The notes under the pieces were generated by a model. The model made no database searches, was not told the DNA's origin, and saw nothing but the letters and a program-made list of their open reading frames with translations. Source: Pseudomonadota bacterium (GTDB lineage: Bacteria; Pseudomonadota; Alphaproteobacteria; Rhizobiales; Rhizobiaceae). From it: a stretch of 14,554 nt of DNA. Location of the stretch: the NCBI GenBank assembly GCA_023399635.1, contig JAEWOP010000004.1, forward strand, positions 1 to 14,554, in the 5' to 3' direction. Below, one piece after another: positions 7,050-13,033 of the stretch. Position 1 is the stretch's first letter, and each line of letters starts with the position of its first letter. The position numbers and the translations under genes were made by a program.

Positions 7050-7127
7050 CTGTACAGGTCGTTTCCCGCCACTTTGACGCGGGGCAGCTGCTATGTCCCT
7101 TTCCCCGTCAATCTCCTGGAGTCGACA

Positions 7128-7733
7128 GTGCCAATTCAGTCCATTTGCGTTTATTGCGGTTCGCAGCCCGGTCGCGATCCTGCCTATCTTGCCGCCGGCC
7201 GCGCGCTGGGCAAATCTATCGCTTCCCACGGTCTGCGCCTGGTCTATGGCGGCGGCACGAAAGGCATCATGGGCGCCGTAGCGGCAGGTGTGCTGAGCCA
7301 TGGCGGACAGGTGACGGGCATCATTCCTGAGTTTCTGGTCGACATGGAGGCGACAAGGCACTCCCTCGGTCAGCTCGACGAATTAATTGTGACCGAGGAT
7401 ATGCATGCGCGCAAGCATGCCATGTTCGAGCGCTCCGATGCCTTCGTGACGCTGCCGGGTGGCATCGGCACGCTGGAAGAGATCGTCGAAATCATGACCT
7501 GGGGGCAGCTCGGACGCCACGAGAAGCCGATGGTTTTTGCCAATATCGGTGGGTTCTGGAACCCGATGCTGGACCTGATCGACCACATGCGTGAACAAGG
7601 CTTCATCCACCGCGCCCACCTCGTGCGGCCGCTGGTGATCGACAACGTCGATGAGATTGTGCCGACGCTTCTCGACCACAGCGAGGGCCGGCCGTCGGCA
7701 ATCGGCGAACGAGATGTGATCTCTCGACTTTGA
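7128..7733 (+). CDS. LOG-family (TIGR00730) nucleotide phosphoribohydrolase
   Basis: Rossmann-fold protein of 201 residues in the LOG family. Characterised members hydrolyse cytokinin riboside 5'-monophosphates, and often AMP, to free base and ribose 5-phosphate. Motifs seen: CVYCGS near the N-terminus, GGGTKGIMG (41-49), the conserved Arg95-Lys96 pair (MHARKHAM) and PGGIGTLEE (110-118) with the catalytic Glu. I chose GTG 7128 because TGGAG lies 7-8 nt upstream and the protein then starts MPIQSICVYCGS as in the family. The frame is open much further upstream, but that extension has no family similarity. It is convergent with the RarD-type gene, 15 nt stop to stop. In a plant-associated bacterium it could release active cytokinin, but a housekeeping nucleotide-salvage role is equally likely. 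Confidence 0.92.
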   Translation: MPIQSICVYCGSQPGRDPAYLAAGRALGKSIASHGLRLVYGGGTKGIMGAVAAGVLSHGGQVTGIIPEFLVDMEATRHSLGQLDELIVTEDMHARKHAMFERSDAFVTLPGGIGTLEEIVEIMTWGQLGRHEKPMVFANIGGFWNPMLDLIDHMREQGFIHRAHLVRPLVIDNVDEIVPTLLDHSEGRPSAIGERDVISRL

Positions 7734-7742
7734 GTTGGAGCG

Positions 7743-7761
7743 CCGCGGCTATCGTTCGCGG
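7743..7761. terminator. Weak hairpin at the LOG/rarD convergence
   Basis: CCGCG (7743-7747) and CGCGG (7757-7761) pair around a 9-nt loop, extendable by G-T wobbles on both ends, and the hairpin contains the rarD stop codon. It lies at the convergence of two genes. There is no T-run. It may be a weak terminator or chance at this GC content. Confidence 0.25.
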
Positions 7762-8660
7762 TACGACCGCAGCATACCCCAGGAATAGATTGCCAGCGCA
7801 ATCCAGATAAGAACGAATGCGGTCAGCTTCACCATGCTGAGCGGCTCATGGAATACGAACACGGCGATCAGGAAAATCATCGTCGGCGCGATGTACTGCA
7901 TGATTCCGATGGTGGAGAGTCTTAGCAGTTTGGCGCCGTTGGCATAGATCATCAGTGGCCCCGCGGTGATGAGGCCGCTGCCGATCAGAAGCAGCGTGTC
8001 GGACACGCTGCCGTTGAGCAAGTGCCCGGCGCCGGACGCTTCCGAATAGAGAATGAAGATGAGGGCTGGCGGGCTCAGGAGCAGCACCTCCAGAAAGAAA
8101 CCTTGATTGGCGCCAACCGGCAGTGTCTTGCGGAAGAATGCGTAGAAGCCCCAGCTGACCGTCAGTGCCAGCGCCACCCAAGGCAGTCCTCCGGCATCAA
8201 CGGTCAGGATTGCAACGGCCGCCACGACAAGCGCAATGGCGGCAAGCTGCAACGGGCGCAGGCGCTCCTTGAGCAGAACGGCTGCGAGAAAAATGCTGAA
8301 GAGCGGATTGATGAAGTAGCCCAGCGCCGTATCAAGAGCCCGGTCGACAGAGATCGCCCACACATAGATCCCCCAATTGACGGTGATCAGCGCAGCCGTA
8401 AGGCCTGCCATCAACAACGTCCGGGGTGAACGGAAAGCCGCTTTCAGGTCCCCCGTGCGGCGCAGGATCAGCAGCACAAGACCCGCCACCGGAACCGACC
8501 AGATGACGCGATGCGCCAGAACTTCGATCGGCGATATATGCGCAACAGCCTTCATGTAGATCGGCAGGAAACCCCACATGAAATAGGCGGTCAGCGCAAA
8601 CGCGAAGCCGCGAGCAGAATCTTCGTTCTTCGCCGGCAAAGGCGCGTCGACCTGGGTCAT
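7749..8660 (-). CDS. rarD: RarD-type EamA/DMT-superfamily permease
   Basis: Ten-segment inner-membrane permease of 303 residues from ATG 8660, matching the roughly 300-residue RarD family. RarD blocks seen: ALTAYFMWGFLPIYMK in helix 1, EVLAHRVIWSVP in helix 2, DTALGYFINPLFSIFLAAVL in the fourth region with LKERL following, and a C-terminal EamA half ending in an Arg-rich tail. The family was named for chloramphenicol sensitivity in E. coli annotation, but its substrate is not established; amino-acid or metabolite export is typical of DMT proteins. The frame extends to TTG 8675 (METSL before MTQVD), which has no ribosome-binding site. ATG 8660 has only a weak GGAA upstream, so the start is moderately sure. 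The 143-158 nt from cimA contain a dyad repeat, so it is probably a separate transcript. Confidence 0.9.
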   Translation of the reverse strand: MTQVDAPLPAKNEDSARGFAFALTAYFMWGFLPIYMKAVAHISPIEVLAHRVIWSVPVAGLVLLILRRTGDLKAAFRSPRTLLMAGLTAALITVNWGIYVWAISVDRALDTALGYFINPLFSIFLAAVLLKERLRPLQLAAIALVVAAVAILTVDAGGLPWVALALTVSWGFYAFFRKTLPVGANQGFFLEVLLLSPPALIFILYSEASGAGHLLNGSVSDTLLLIGSGLITAGPLMIYANGAKLLRLSTIGIMQYIAPTMIFLIAVFVFHEPLSMVKLTAFVLIWIALAIYSWGMLRSYRER

Positions 8661-8720
8661 GAGGGATGTTTCCAAGCAATTCTGGCTGTGGCGGGTCTAC
8701 TCCAACGCAAGGGGGCGAAC

Positions 8721-8760
8721 CAATTCATTTGCGTGAAGCGTTGATCGCGCTCATGAATTG
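8721..8760. repeat. Composite inverted repeat between cimA and rarD
   Basis: CAATTCAT (8721-8728) and ATGAATTG (8753-8760) are perfect 8-bp arms. Inside them, after a 2x2 internal loop, GCG (8731-8733) pairs with CGC (8748-8750). An overlapping alternative pairing, GTTGA (8740-8744) with TCAAC (8766-8770), is incompatible with the first fold. The element is about 60 nt after the cimA stop and about 60 nt before the rarD start on the minus strand. There is no T-run. It could end the cimA transcript, act in the rarD leader, or bind a regulator. Confidence 0.4.
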
Positions 8761-8818
8761 AAGCGTCAACCTGCGCTCCCGGACCTAGCGACCGTCACTA
8801 CATTTGAACAGCAGCCAA

Positions 8819-10435
8819 TCACTCTGCGGCAATTCGTCCCGCCATGTTTCGGTTCTTCATCAGCTTATAGACAATGGAGTCGGTCAATGCCTGGAACGAG
8901 GCATCGATGATGTTCTCCGAGACGCCGACAGTCCACCAGCGGCTACCATCGCCGTCGCTCGACTCTATAAGAACGCGCGTGATGGCCGCAGTCCCGCCGT
9001 TCAGGATGCGCACCTTGAAGTCAGCAAGCACCAGATCTGCGATCTCCGTCTGATATTTGCCGAGGTCCTTGCGCAAGGCAAGATCGAGCGCGTTGACGGG
9101 GCCATCGCCTTCTGCGACCGACATCACGCGCTCGCCATCCACATCCAGCTTTACCACCGCTTCGGATACCGTCTTGATGCGGCCGTTGGAATCGAAGCGC
9201 CGTTCAACCATCACGCGGAAGCTATCGACGGTGAAGAAATCGGGAATGGTGCCGAGCGTACGACGTGCAAGAAGCTCGAAGCTCGCATCCGCTCCCTCGT
9301 AAGCATAGCCGGTCGCCTCGCGCTCCTTTACAATGGAAATCAGCAGATCGAGCTTCGGATCGTCCTTGGCAACCGCGATGCCGCGCCGCCTCAGAGCGTT
9401 GATGAAGTTCGACTTCCCGCCCTGATCCGAGACCATCACCTTGCGGAAGTTGCCGACGCTTTCCGGCGGGACATGCTCGTAGGTTCGCGGGTCCTTGAGC
9501 AGGGCGGAGGCATGGATGCCGGCCTTCGTGGCGAAGGCTGAGGCGCCGACATACGGCGCCTGGTGGTTCGGCGACCGGTTCAGCAACTCGTCGAAGGCGT
9601 GGGAGAGCGATGTAAGCCCGCTTAAGCCGTCGTTGTCGATGCCAGTATCAAAGCGCCTGGAATAGACATCCTTCAGCGATAGCGTCGCAACCAGCGTCAC
9701 CAGGTTGGCATTGCCGCAGCGTTCGCCGATGCCGTTCAGCGTGCCCTGGATCTGGCGACAGCCGGCTTCCACGGCGGCAAGCGAGTTGGCGACCGCCTGA
9801 CCTGTATCGTCATGTGCATGGATGCCAAGGGACGTCCCGGGGATGCCGGCTGCGATGACGGAGGCCACGATACTGCGAATTTCCGCCGGCTGCGTTCCGC
9901 CATTCGTGTCGCACAGCACAACCCAGCGAGCACCTGCATCATACGCAGTGCGGGCGCAGGCCAGCGCGTAGTCAGGATTGGCCTTGTAGCCGTCGAAGAA
10001 ATGCTCGCAATCGACCAGCGCTTCCTTGCCAACGACTTGCGCGGCCTCGACGCTTTCGCGGATCGACTGGAGGTTCTCCTCGTTGGTGCAGCCGAGCGCG
10101 ACCTCCACGTGGTAATCCCAACTTTTTGCGACAAAGCAGATGGCGTCGCTCTTGGCCTGAAGGAGCGTAGCCAGCCCCGGGTCGTTGGAGGCGGAGATGC
10201 CGGCGCGCTTCGTCATACCGAAGGCGACGAACCTGGCCCCGGCAGTGCGCTTCTCGGCGAAAAAGGCGGTGTCGGTCGGGTTGGCTCCCGGATAGCCGCC
10301 TTCGACATAGTCCATGCCAAAGTTGTCGAGGAGCGTTGAAATCGCGATCTTGTCCTCAACGGAGAAGTCAACGCCCGGCGTCTGCTGTCCGTCGCGCAGC
10401 GTCGTGTCGAAGAGGTAGACGCGTTCGCGGCTCAT
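8819..10435 (-). CDS. cimA: Citramalate synthase
   Basis: Condenses pyruvate with acetyl-CoA to (R)-citramalate, giving 2-oxobutanoate for isoleucine without threonine deaminase. The 538-residue protein fits the CimA subfamily of the isopropylmalate/homocitrate synthase family. The TIM barrel begins with LFDTTLRDGQQTPG (Asp10, Arg14, Asp15 of the catalytic motif) and includes GIHAHDDTGQAVANS (metal-binding His206 and His208) and NGIGERCGNANL (Asn242). A LeuA-type C-terminal regulatory domain spans about residues 400-520, so isoleucine feedback control is possible. ATG 10435 shares one base with the stop of the upstream peptidase gene (TGATG) and has AAAGG 7 nt upstream, so translational coupling is likely. 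LeuA is the main alternative, but the overall pattern, including LFDTTLRDGQQTPG, is that of CimA. Confidence 0.93.
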   Translation of the reverse strand: MSRERVYLFDTTLRDGQQTPGVDFSVEDKIAISTLLDNFGMDYVEGGYPGANPTDTAFFAEKRTAGARFVAFGMTKRAGISASNDPGLATLLQAKSDAICFVAKSWDYHVEVALGCTNEENLQSIRESVEAAQVVGKEALVDCEHFFDGYKANPDYALACARTAYDAGARWVVLCDTNGGTQPAEIRSIVASVIAAGIPGTSLGIHAHDDTGQAVANSLAAVEAGCRQIQGTLNGIGERCGNANLVTLVATLSLKDVYSRRFDTGIDNDGLSGLTSLSHAFDELLNRSPNHQAPYVGASAFATKAGIHASALLKDPRTYEHVPPESVGNFRKVMVSDQGGKSNFINALRRRGIAVAKDDPKLDLLISIVKEREATGYAYEGADASFELLARRTLGTIPDFFTVDSFRVMVERRFDSNGRIKTVSEAVVKLDVDGERVMSVAEGDGPVNALDLALRKDLGKYQTEIADLVLADFKVRILNGGTAAITRVLIESSDGDGSRWWTVGVSENIIDASFQALTDSIVYKLMKNRNMAGRIAAE

Positions 10436-11406
10436 CAGTCTGCCTTTCCAGCGAAACGATCCGTTGCGCGGATCAACTGGTCGAGGATTCCCGGTTCCAG
10501 ATAGGCATGGCCGGCGCCCTCGATGATGTGAAACTCCGCCTTCGGCCAGGCCTTGTGCAACTGCCAGGCGTATTTCAGCGGGCAGGGCATGTCGTACCGG
10601 CCGTGAATGATGACGCCGGGAATATTCTGCAGCTTGTACGCATCGCGCAGCAACTGCCCCTCATCCAGCCATCCGGCATGAACGAAATAATGGTTCTCGA
10701 TGCGGGCAAACGCCAGCGCATAATCGGGATCGTGAAAATGCGCCGAGTAATCGGGATTAGGCAAAAGCGTGATCGTTTCGCCTTCCCAGGTGCTCCAGGC
10801 CACTGCGCATTCCCGTTTCTTTGCCTCGTCGTCGCCCGTGAGGTATCTGCGATAGGCGCTCATCAAGTCGCCACGCTCGGCCTCTGGAATGGGCGCGATG
10901 AAGCGCTCCCATTTGTCTGGAAACATCTCGGAGACGCCGAACTGGTAGTACCAGAGCAGTTCGGCGCGGGTGAGCGTGTAGATGCCACGTAGTACGAGTT
11001 CAGTCACCCGTTCGGGATGTGTCTGTGCATAGGCAAGCGACAAGGTGGAGCCCCAGGAGCCACCGAATACCTGCCACCGTTCAACGCCCATCATCTCGCG
11101 CAGCTTCTCCATGTCTGCGACGAGGTGCCAGGTCGTGTTGGCCTCCAGCGAAGCATAGGGCGTGGACTTGCCGCAGCCGCGCTGATCAAACAGGAGAACA
11201 TCGTAAAGCGCCGGATCAAACAGCCGACGATTGCCCGGGCCAAATCCGCCGCCGGGACCGCCATGGACAAAGACGGCGGGCTTCGCACCCTTCGTGCCGA
11301 CGCGCTCCCAGTAGATCTGGTGCCCGTCGCCCACATCGAGATGACCGCTCGCATAGGGCTCGATCTCTGGATAGAAGCCGCGAAATTCTTCGGTGGAGGA
11401 GGTCAT
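10435..11406 (-). CDS. pip: Proline iminopeptidase (alpha/beta hydrolase, family S33)
   Basis: Cytoplasmic aminopeptidase that removes N-terminal proline from peptides; 323 residues, typical length, no signal peptide. Motifs seen: the oxyanion-side HGGPGGG (48-54), FDQRGCGKS (73-81), nucleophile elbow GGSWGS with Ser117, acid Asp272 in GRYDMPCP, and His300 in GAGHAY. The cap region includes the WSTWEGE block (204-210) usual for bacterial Pip. ATG 11406 starts 7 nt after the stop of the upstream membrane-protein gene and has only a weak GAG-type ribosome-binding site, consistent with translational coupling. Its stop overlaps the cimA start by one base. The operon link with citramalate synthase has no obvious biochemical logic beyond amino-acid metabolism. 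Confidence 0.94.
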   Translation of the reverse strand: MTSSTEEFRGFYPEIEPYASGHLDVGDGHQIYWERVGTKGAKPAVFVHGGPGGGFGPGNRRLFDPALYDVLLFDQRGCGKSTPYASLEANTTWHLVADMEKLREMMGVERWQVFGGSWGSTLSLAYAQTHPERVTELVLRGIYTLTRAELLWYYQFGVSEMFPDKWERFIAPIPEAERGDLMSAYRRYLTGDDEAKKRECAVAWSTWEGETITLLPNPDYSAHFHDPDYALAFARIENHYFVHAGWLDEGQLLRDAYKLQNIPGVIIHGRYDMPCPLKYAWQLHKAWPKAEFHIIEGAGHAYLEPGILDQLIRATDRFAGKAD

Positions 11407-11413
11407 ATGTATC

Positions 11414-12094
11414 TCACTTGGGCTGCTGCGCGGTAGAGGCTCGCTTCAAGGATGCGATGACCGCAACAAGGAACATGATCGGCACGCCGAACTCGAGGAG
11501 TTCTTCCGCGATCACCATCATGCCCTCGGTCTGGGCGTCTACGGTGATCCCGAAAGGGGCCAGCTTTCGGCCAATTCCATCGATCGACTTGGAAATGACG
11601 GCAAAGCTTGCCCCGAAGGCGACGCTCCAGGCCCAGAGCCTCCACATCCTCAGACCTTTGATAAGAGTACGGCCGTGGAAGGCAATGAGGCGGACGGCAA
11701 CGGTCGCAACGACAGCAAGCGCGATCACACCCAGTATGCGTTCCGTCACTGGTGCCATGTCGGTCAGGTACAGGTTGCTTTTCAAGATGCCGACGCTGGT
11801 GATCTTCTTGTCGAGGTCGAATTCGCGACCAGCCATCAGAAAAATGAGCGCAGGGATCTCCCACGATTGACGCCATCTATCCCCGGACCGGGTTCTGAGC
11901 CATACGACGGCAGCATAGGCGTAGAGCAGTGGTGAGGCGATCTCGATTGCTCCCGCTTCCGATGTGATGGTGCCAATTAGCCCTTGGGTCGCAATGCCGA
12001 TCGCGACGAATGCTGTGGCGCCTGCCAATGCCCATGCGAGGAAGCGCCAAGGGGCATCCTGGTAAGTGAAGTCTCCAACCGGCCTATTATGCAT
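11414..12094 (-). CDS. Conserved-looking multi-pass membrane protein, function unknown
   Basis: Protein of 226 residues, which I cannot assign to a named function. Hydrophobic stretches lie at about 17-38, 50-66, 78-89 (short), 118-138, 152-168 and 199-216, suggesting five or six membrane segments. Between segments three and four is a distinctive charged block, GREFDLDKKITSVGILKSNLY (about residues 89-109, read as Gly-Arg-Glu-Phe-Asp then Lys-Lys then Ile-Leu-Lys-Ser). Before the last helix is an acidic AEELLEFGVP. I recall similar Arg-Glu-x-Asp...Leu-Lys-Ser patterns in uncharacterised bacterial inner-membrane proteins. ATG 12094 has GGAG 6 nt upstream. It is first of a tight set with pip (7-nt gap) and cimA, so it is probably the promoter-proximal gene of that operon. 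Confidence 0.82.
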   Translation of the reverse strand: MHNRPVGDFTYQDAPWRFLAWALAGATAFVAIGIATQGLIGTITSEAGAIEIASPLLYAYAAVVWLRTRSGDRWRQSWEIPALIFLMAGREFDLDKKITSVGILKSNLYLTDMAPVTERILGVIALAVVATVAVRLIAFHGRTLIKGLRMWRLWAWSVAFGASFAVISKSIDGIGRKLAPFGITVDAQTEGMMVIAEELLEFGVPIMFLVAVIASLKRASTAQQPK

Positions 12095-12222
12095 CGCCAG
12101 CTCCGCGGTGGCTTTGATCCTTCACTCGGGTGAGCTTTTCAGGCCCAAGAGCCTTGTTGCTGTTCTGCTTGAGGCGAGACGTTAAATTGTTTGAGTAGCA
12201 GTGCATCGGATTTTCCATGGCT

Positions 12223-12245
12223 GTCCTGCCAGAACAGGACCTGTT
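12223..12245. repeat. Nested inverted repeats, candidate operator or leader hairpin
   Basis: Two perfect dyads overlap. GTCCTG (12223-12228) pairs with CAGGAC (12235-12240) around CCAGAA. AACAGG (12233-12238) pairs with CCTGTT (12240-12245) around a single A, giving a 13-bp near-perfect palindrome. The second is too tight for an RNA hairpin but is a typical shape for a dimeric repressor site. Both lie just downstream of a weak candidate promoter for the 12094-8819 operon. Confidence 0.35.
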
Positions 12246-12257
12246 TCTTGGAAGTAA

Positions 12258-12286
12258 GGCATAGGGGAAAATTATCGAAGAACCAA
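12258..12286 (-). promoter_or_regulatory. Weak candidate promoter for the membrane protein-pip-cimA operon
   Basis: On the minus strand TTGGTT (12286-12281) is followed after exactly 17 nt by TATGCC (12263-12258). Each box matches the consensus at about half its positions. Position and spacing are right and the spacer is AT-rich, but this remains a weak prediction. Confidence 0.2.
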
Positions 12287-12312
12287 CATCGCAGGCGGAG
12301 TTCTCCTAAACC

Positions 12313-12429
12313 TCAGAATGCCCACTGCGCCATCTTCGTGTGACATGACAGGCCCATGCTTCTTCGTCCTTCGGAGGCCAGTGGGCAGTGTGGCGCCGCA
12401 TTGGCATACGTCGGTGATTGATCTTTCAC
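12313..12429 (-). CDS. Possible 38-residue ORF downstream of the small membrane protein
   Basis: GTG 12429 is preceded by AGGAG with a 7-nt spacer, an excellent ribosome-binding site that overlaps the TGA of the preceding small gene, and the frame ends at TGA 12315-12313. The predicted peptide begins MKDQSPTYANAAPHC and ends HTKMAQWAF, with Cys15, Cys33 and His34, and no membrane segment. Third-position GC is only about 60 percent, lower than in the large genes, which argues against coding. It could be a true small gene at the end of the cysS cluster, a decayed remnant, or chance. No function is recognised. Confidence 0.35.
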   Translation of the reverse strand: MKDQSPTYANAAPHCPLASEGRRSMGLSCHTKMAQWAF

Positions 12430-12440
12430 GTGGTCTCTCC

Positions 12441-12533
12441 TCAGCCCAGAAATGCGTAGGCAAGAACAACAGCGGTGATCAGAAGCACGGTCAGCCCCTT
12501 GGCGATCAGTCCGTAGAGCAGCCACTTCGGCAT
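12441..12533 (-). CDS. 30-residue single-membrane-segment small protein
   Basis: ATG 12533 lies 2 nt after the stop of the GFA gene (TGA-AG-ATG) and the frame ends at TGA 12443-12441. The peptide is MPKWLLYGLIAKG followed by a continuous hydrophobic run (LTVLLITAVVLAYAFLG), so it should be one inner-membrane helix with a short positively charged N-terminus. Third-position GC is about 73 percent, closer to real genes here. There is no independent strong ribosome-binding site; translation would depend on coupling to the GFA gene. Function unknown. The combination of abutting start, clean hydrophobic helix and following Shine-Dalgarno makes chance less likely. Confidence 0.55.
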   Translation of the reverse strand: MPKWLLYGLIAKGLTVLLITAVVLAYAFLG

Positions 12534-12535
12534 CT

Positions 12536-13033
12536 TCAGGTTTGGGTCTGCTGCCATTGCCCGTGTTCCTTTGGCCAGCTGTCGGTGTCGTGGTCGGGAT
12601 GCTGGTAGGAGATGATGTCCGACAGGAATGGCGCGTCCTTGATATCCGCCATCGTGTCACGCGCGGGGAGAGCGTGCAGGTGGTCGACGAAAGCAAGCTT
12701 GCCCTCCACGCCGAACTGGATATGCGGCGGCACGCTTGCCGGATCGTCCAAAGTACCCGCCGCAATCGCAACCCCGTCCGCCGCCTCATAGGTCAGCGGC
12801 GTGCCGCAGGTGTCGCAAAATCCACGTTTGACATGGTTCGAAGACTGGAAATGCTTCGGCGTCCCGCGCGTCCAGACAAGCTTGGCGCCCCGCGTATTGA
12901 CTAATGGTGCGTAATAGGCGCCGAACGCCTTCTGGCACATGCGGCAATGACAGATCGAACTGTCGTTCAGAGGACCGGTAACGCGGAAGCGAATGGCGCC
13001 GCACTGGCATCCGCCGGTATGAATCTCGCTCAT
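12536..13033 (-). CDS. GFA-family zinc protein (glutathione-dependent formaldehyde-activating-like)
   Basis: Protein of 165 residues with the Pfam GFA/CENP-V fold. Cysteine ligands expected for two zinc ions are visible: GGCQCG (Cys9, Cys11), CHCRMC (Cys28? see positions 29-33 for the His-Cys pair; Cys28, Cys30, Cys33) and CDTC (Cys73, Cys76). The family takes its name from Gfa of Paracoccus, proposed to join glutathione with formaldehyde, but most members are uncharacterised, so substrate is not assigned. The frame is open upstream into cysS, but ATG 13033 is the natural start: it gives MSEIHTGGCQCG and overlaps the cysS stop in an ATGA, indicating translational coupling. Co-expression with cysteinyl-tRNA synthetase suggests a thiol-related role only loosely. 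The C-terminal 25 residues are His/Asp/Gln-rich. Confidence 0.9.
   Translation of the reverse strand: MSEIHTGGCQCGAIRFRVTGPLNDSSICHCRMCQKAFGAYYAPLVNTRGAKLVWTRGTPKHFQSSNHVKRGFCDTCGTPLTYEAADGVAIAAGTLDDPASVPPHIQFGVEGKLAFVDHLHALPARDTMADIKDAPFLSDIISYQHPDHDTDSWPKEHGQWQQTQT

Larger units (their letters stand above)
12095..12312. other. Leader/intergenic region before the membrane protein-pip-cimA operon
   Basis: About 218 nt without a convincing gene, and 346 nt if the 38-codon ORF is not real. It is less GC-rich than its surroundings. It holds a weak candidate promoter (12258-12286, minus strand), nested dyad repeats (12223-12245) and a small TTCAC/GTGAG hairpin near 12120-12133, about 25 nt before the downstream ATG. 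A transcript starting near 12250 would have an unusually long 5' leader of about 155 nt. I see no tRNA and no riboswitch class I recognise. Confidence 0.4.

Noticed and set aside
6870..7127. N-terminal extension of the LOG gene
   Set aside because: The extension lies over the start and promoter region of the divergent LysM gene, lacks family similarity, and a good ribosome-binding site marks GTG 7128.
12272..12469. 65-codon minus-strand frame across the small-ORF region
   Set aside because: It conflicts with the 30-residue membrane peptide and has no ribosome-binding site or recognisable feature.
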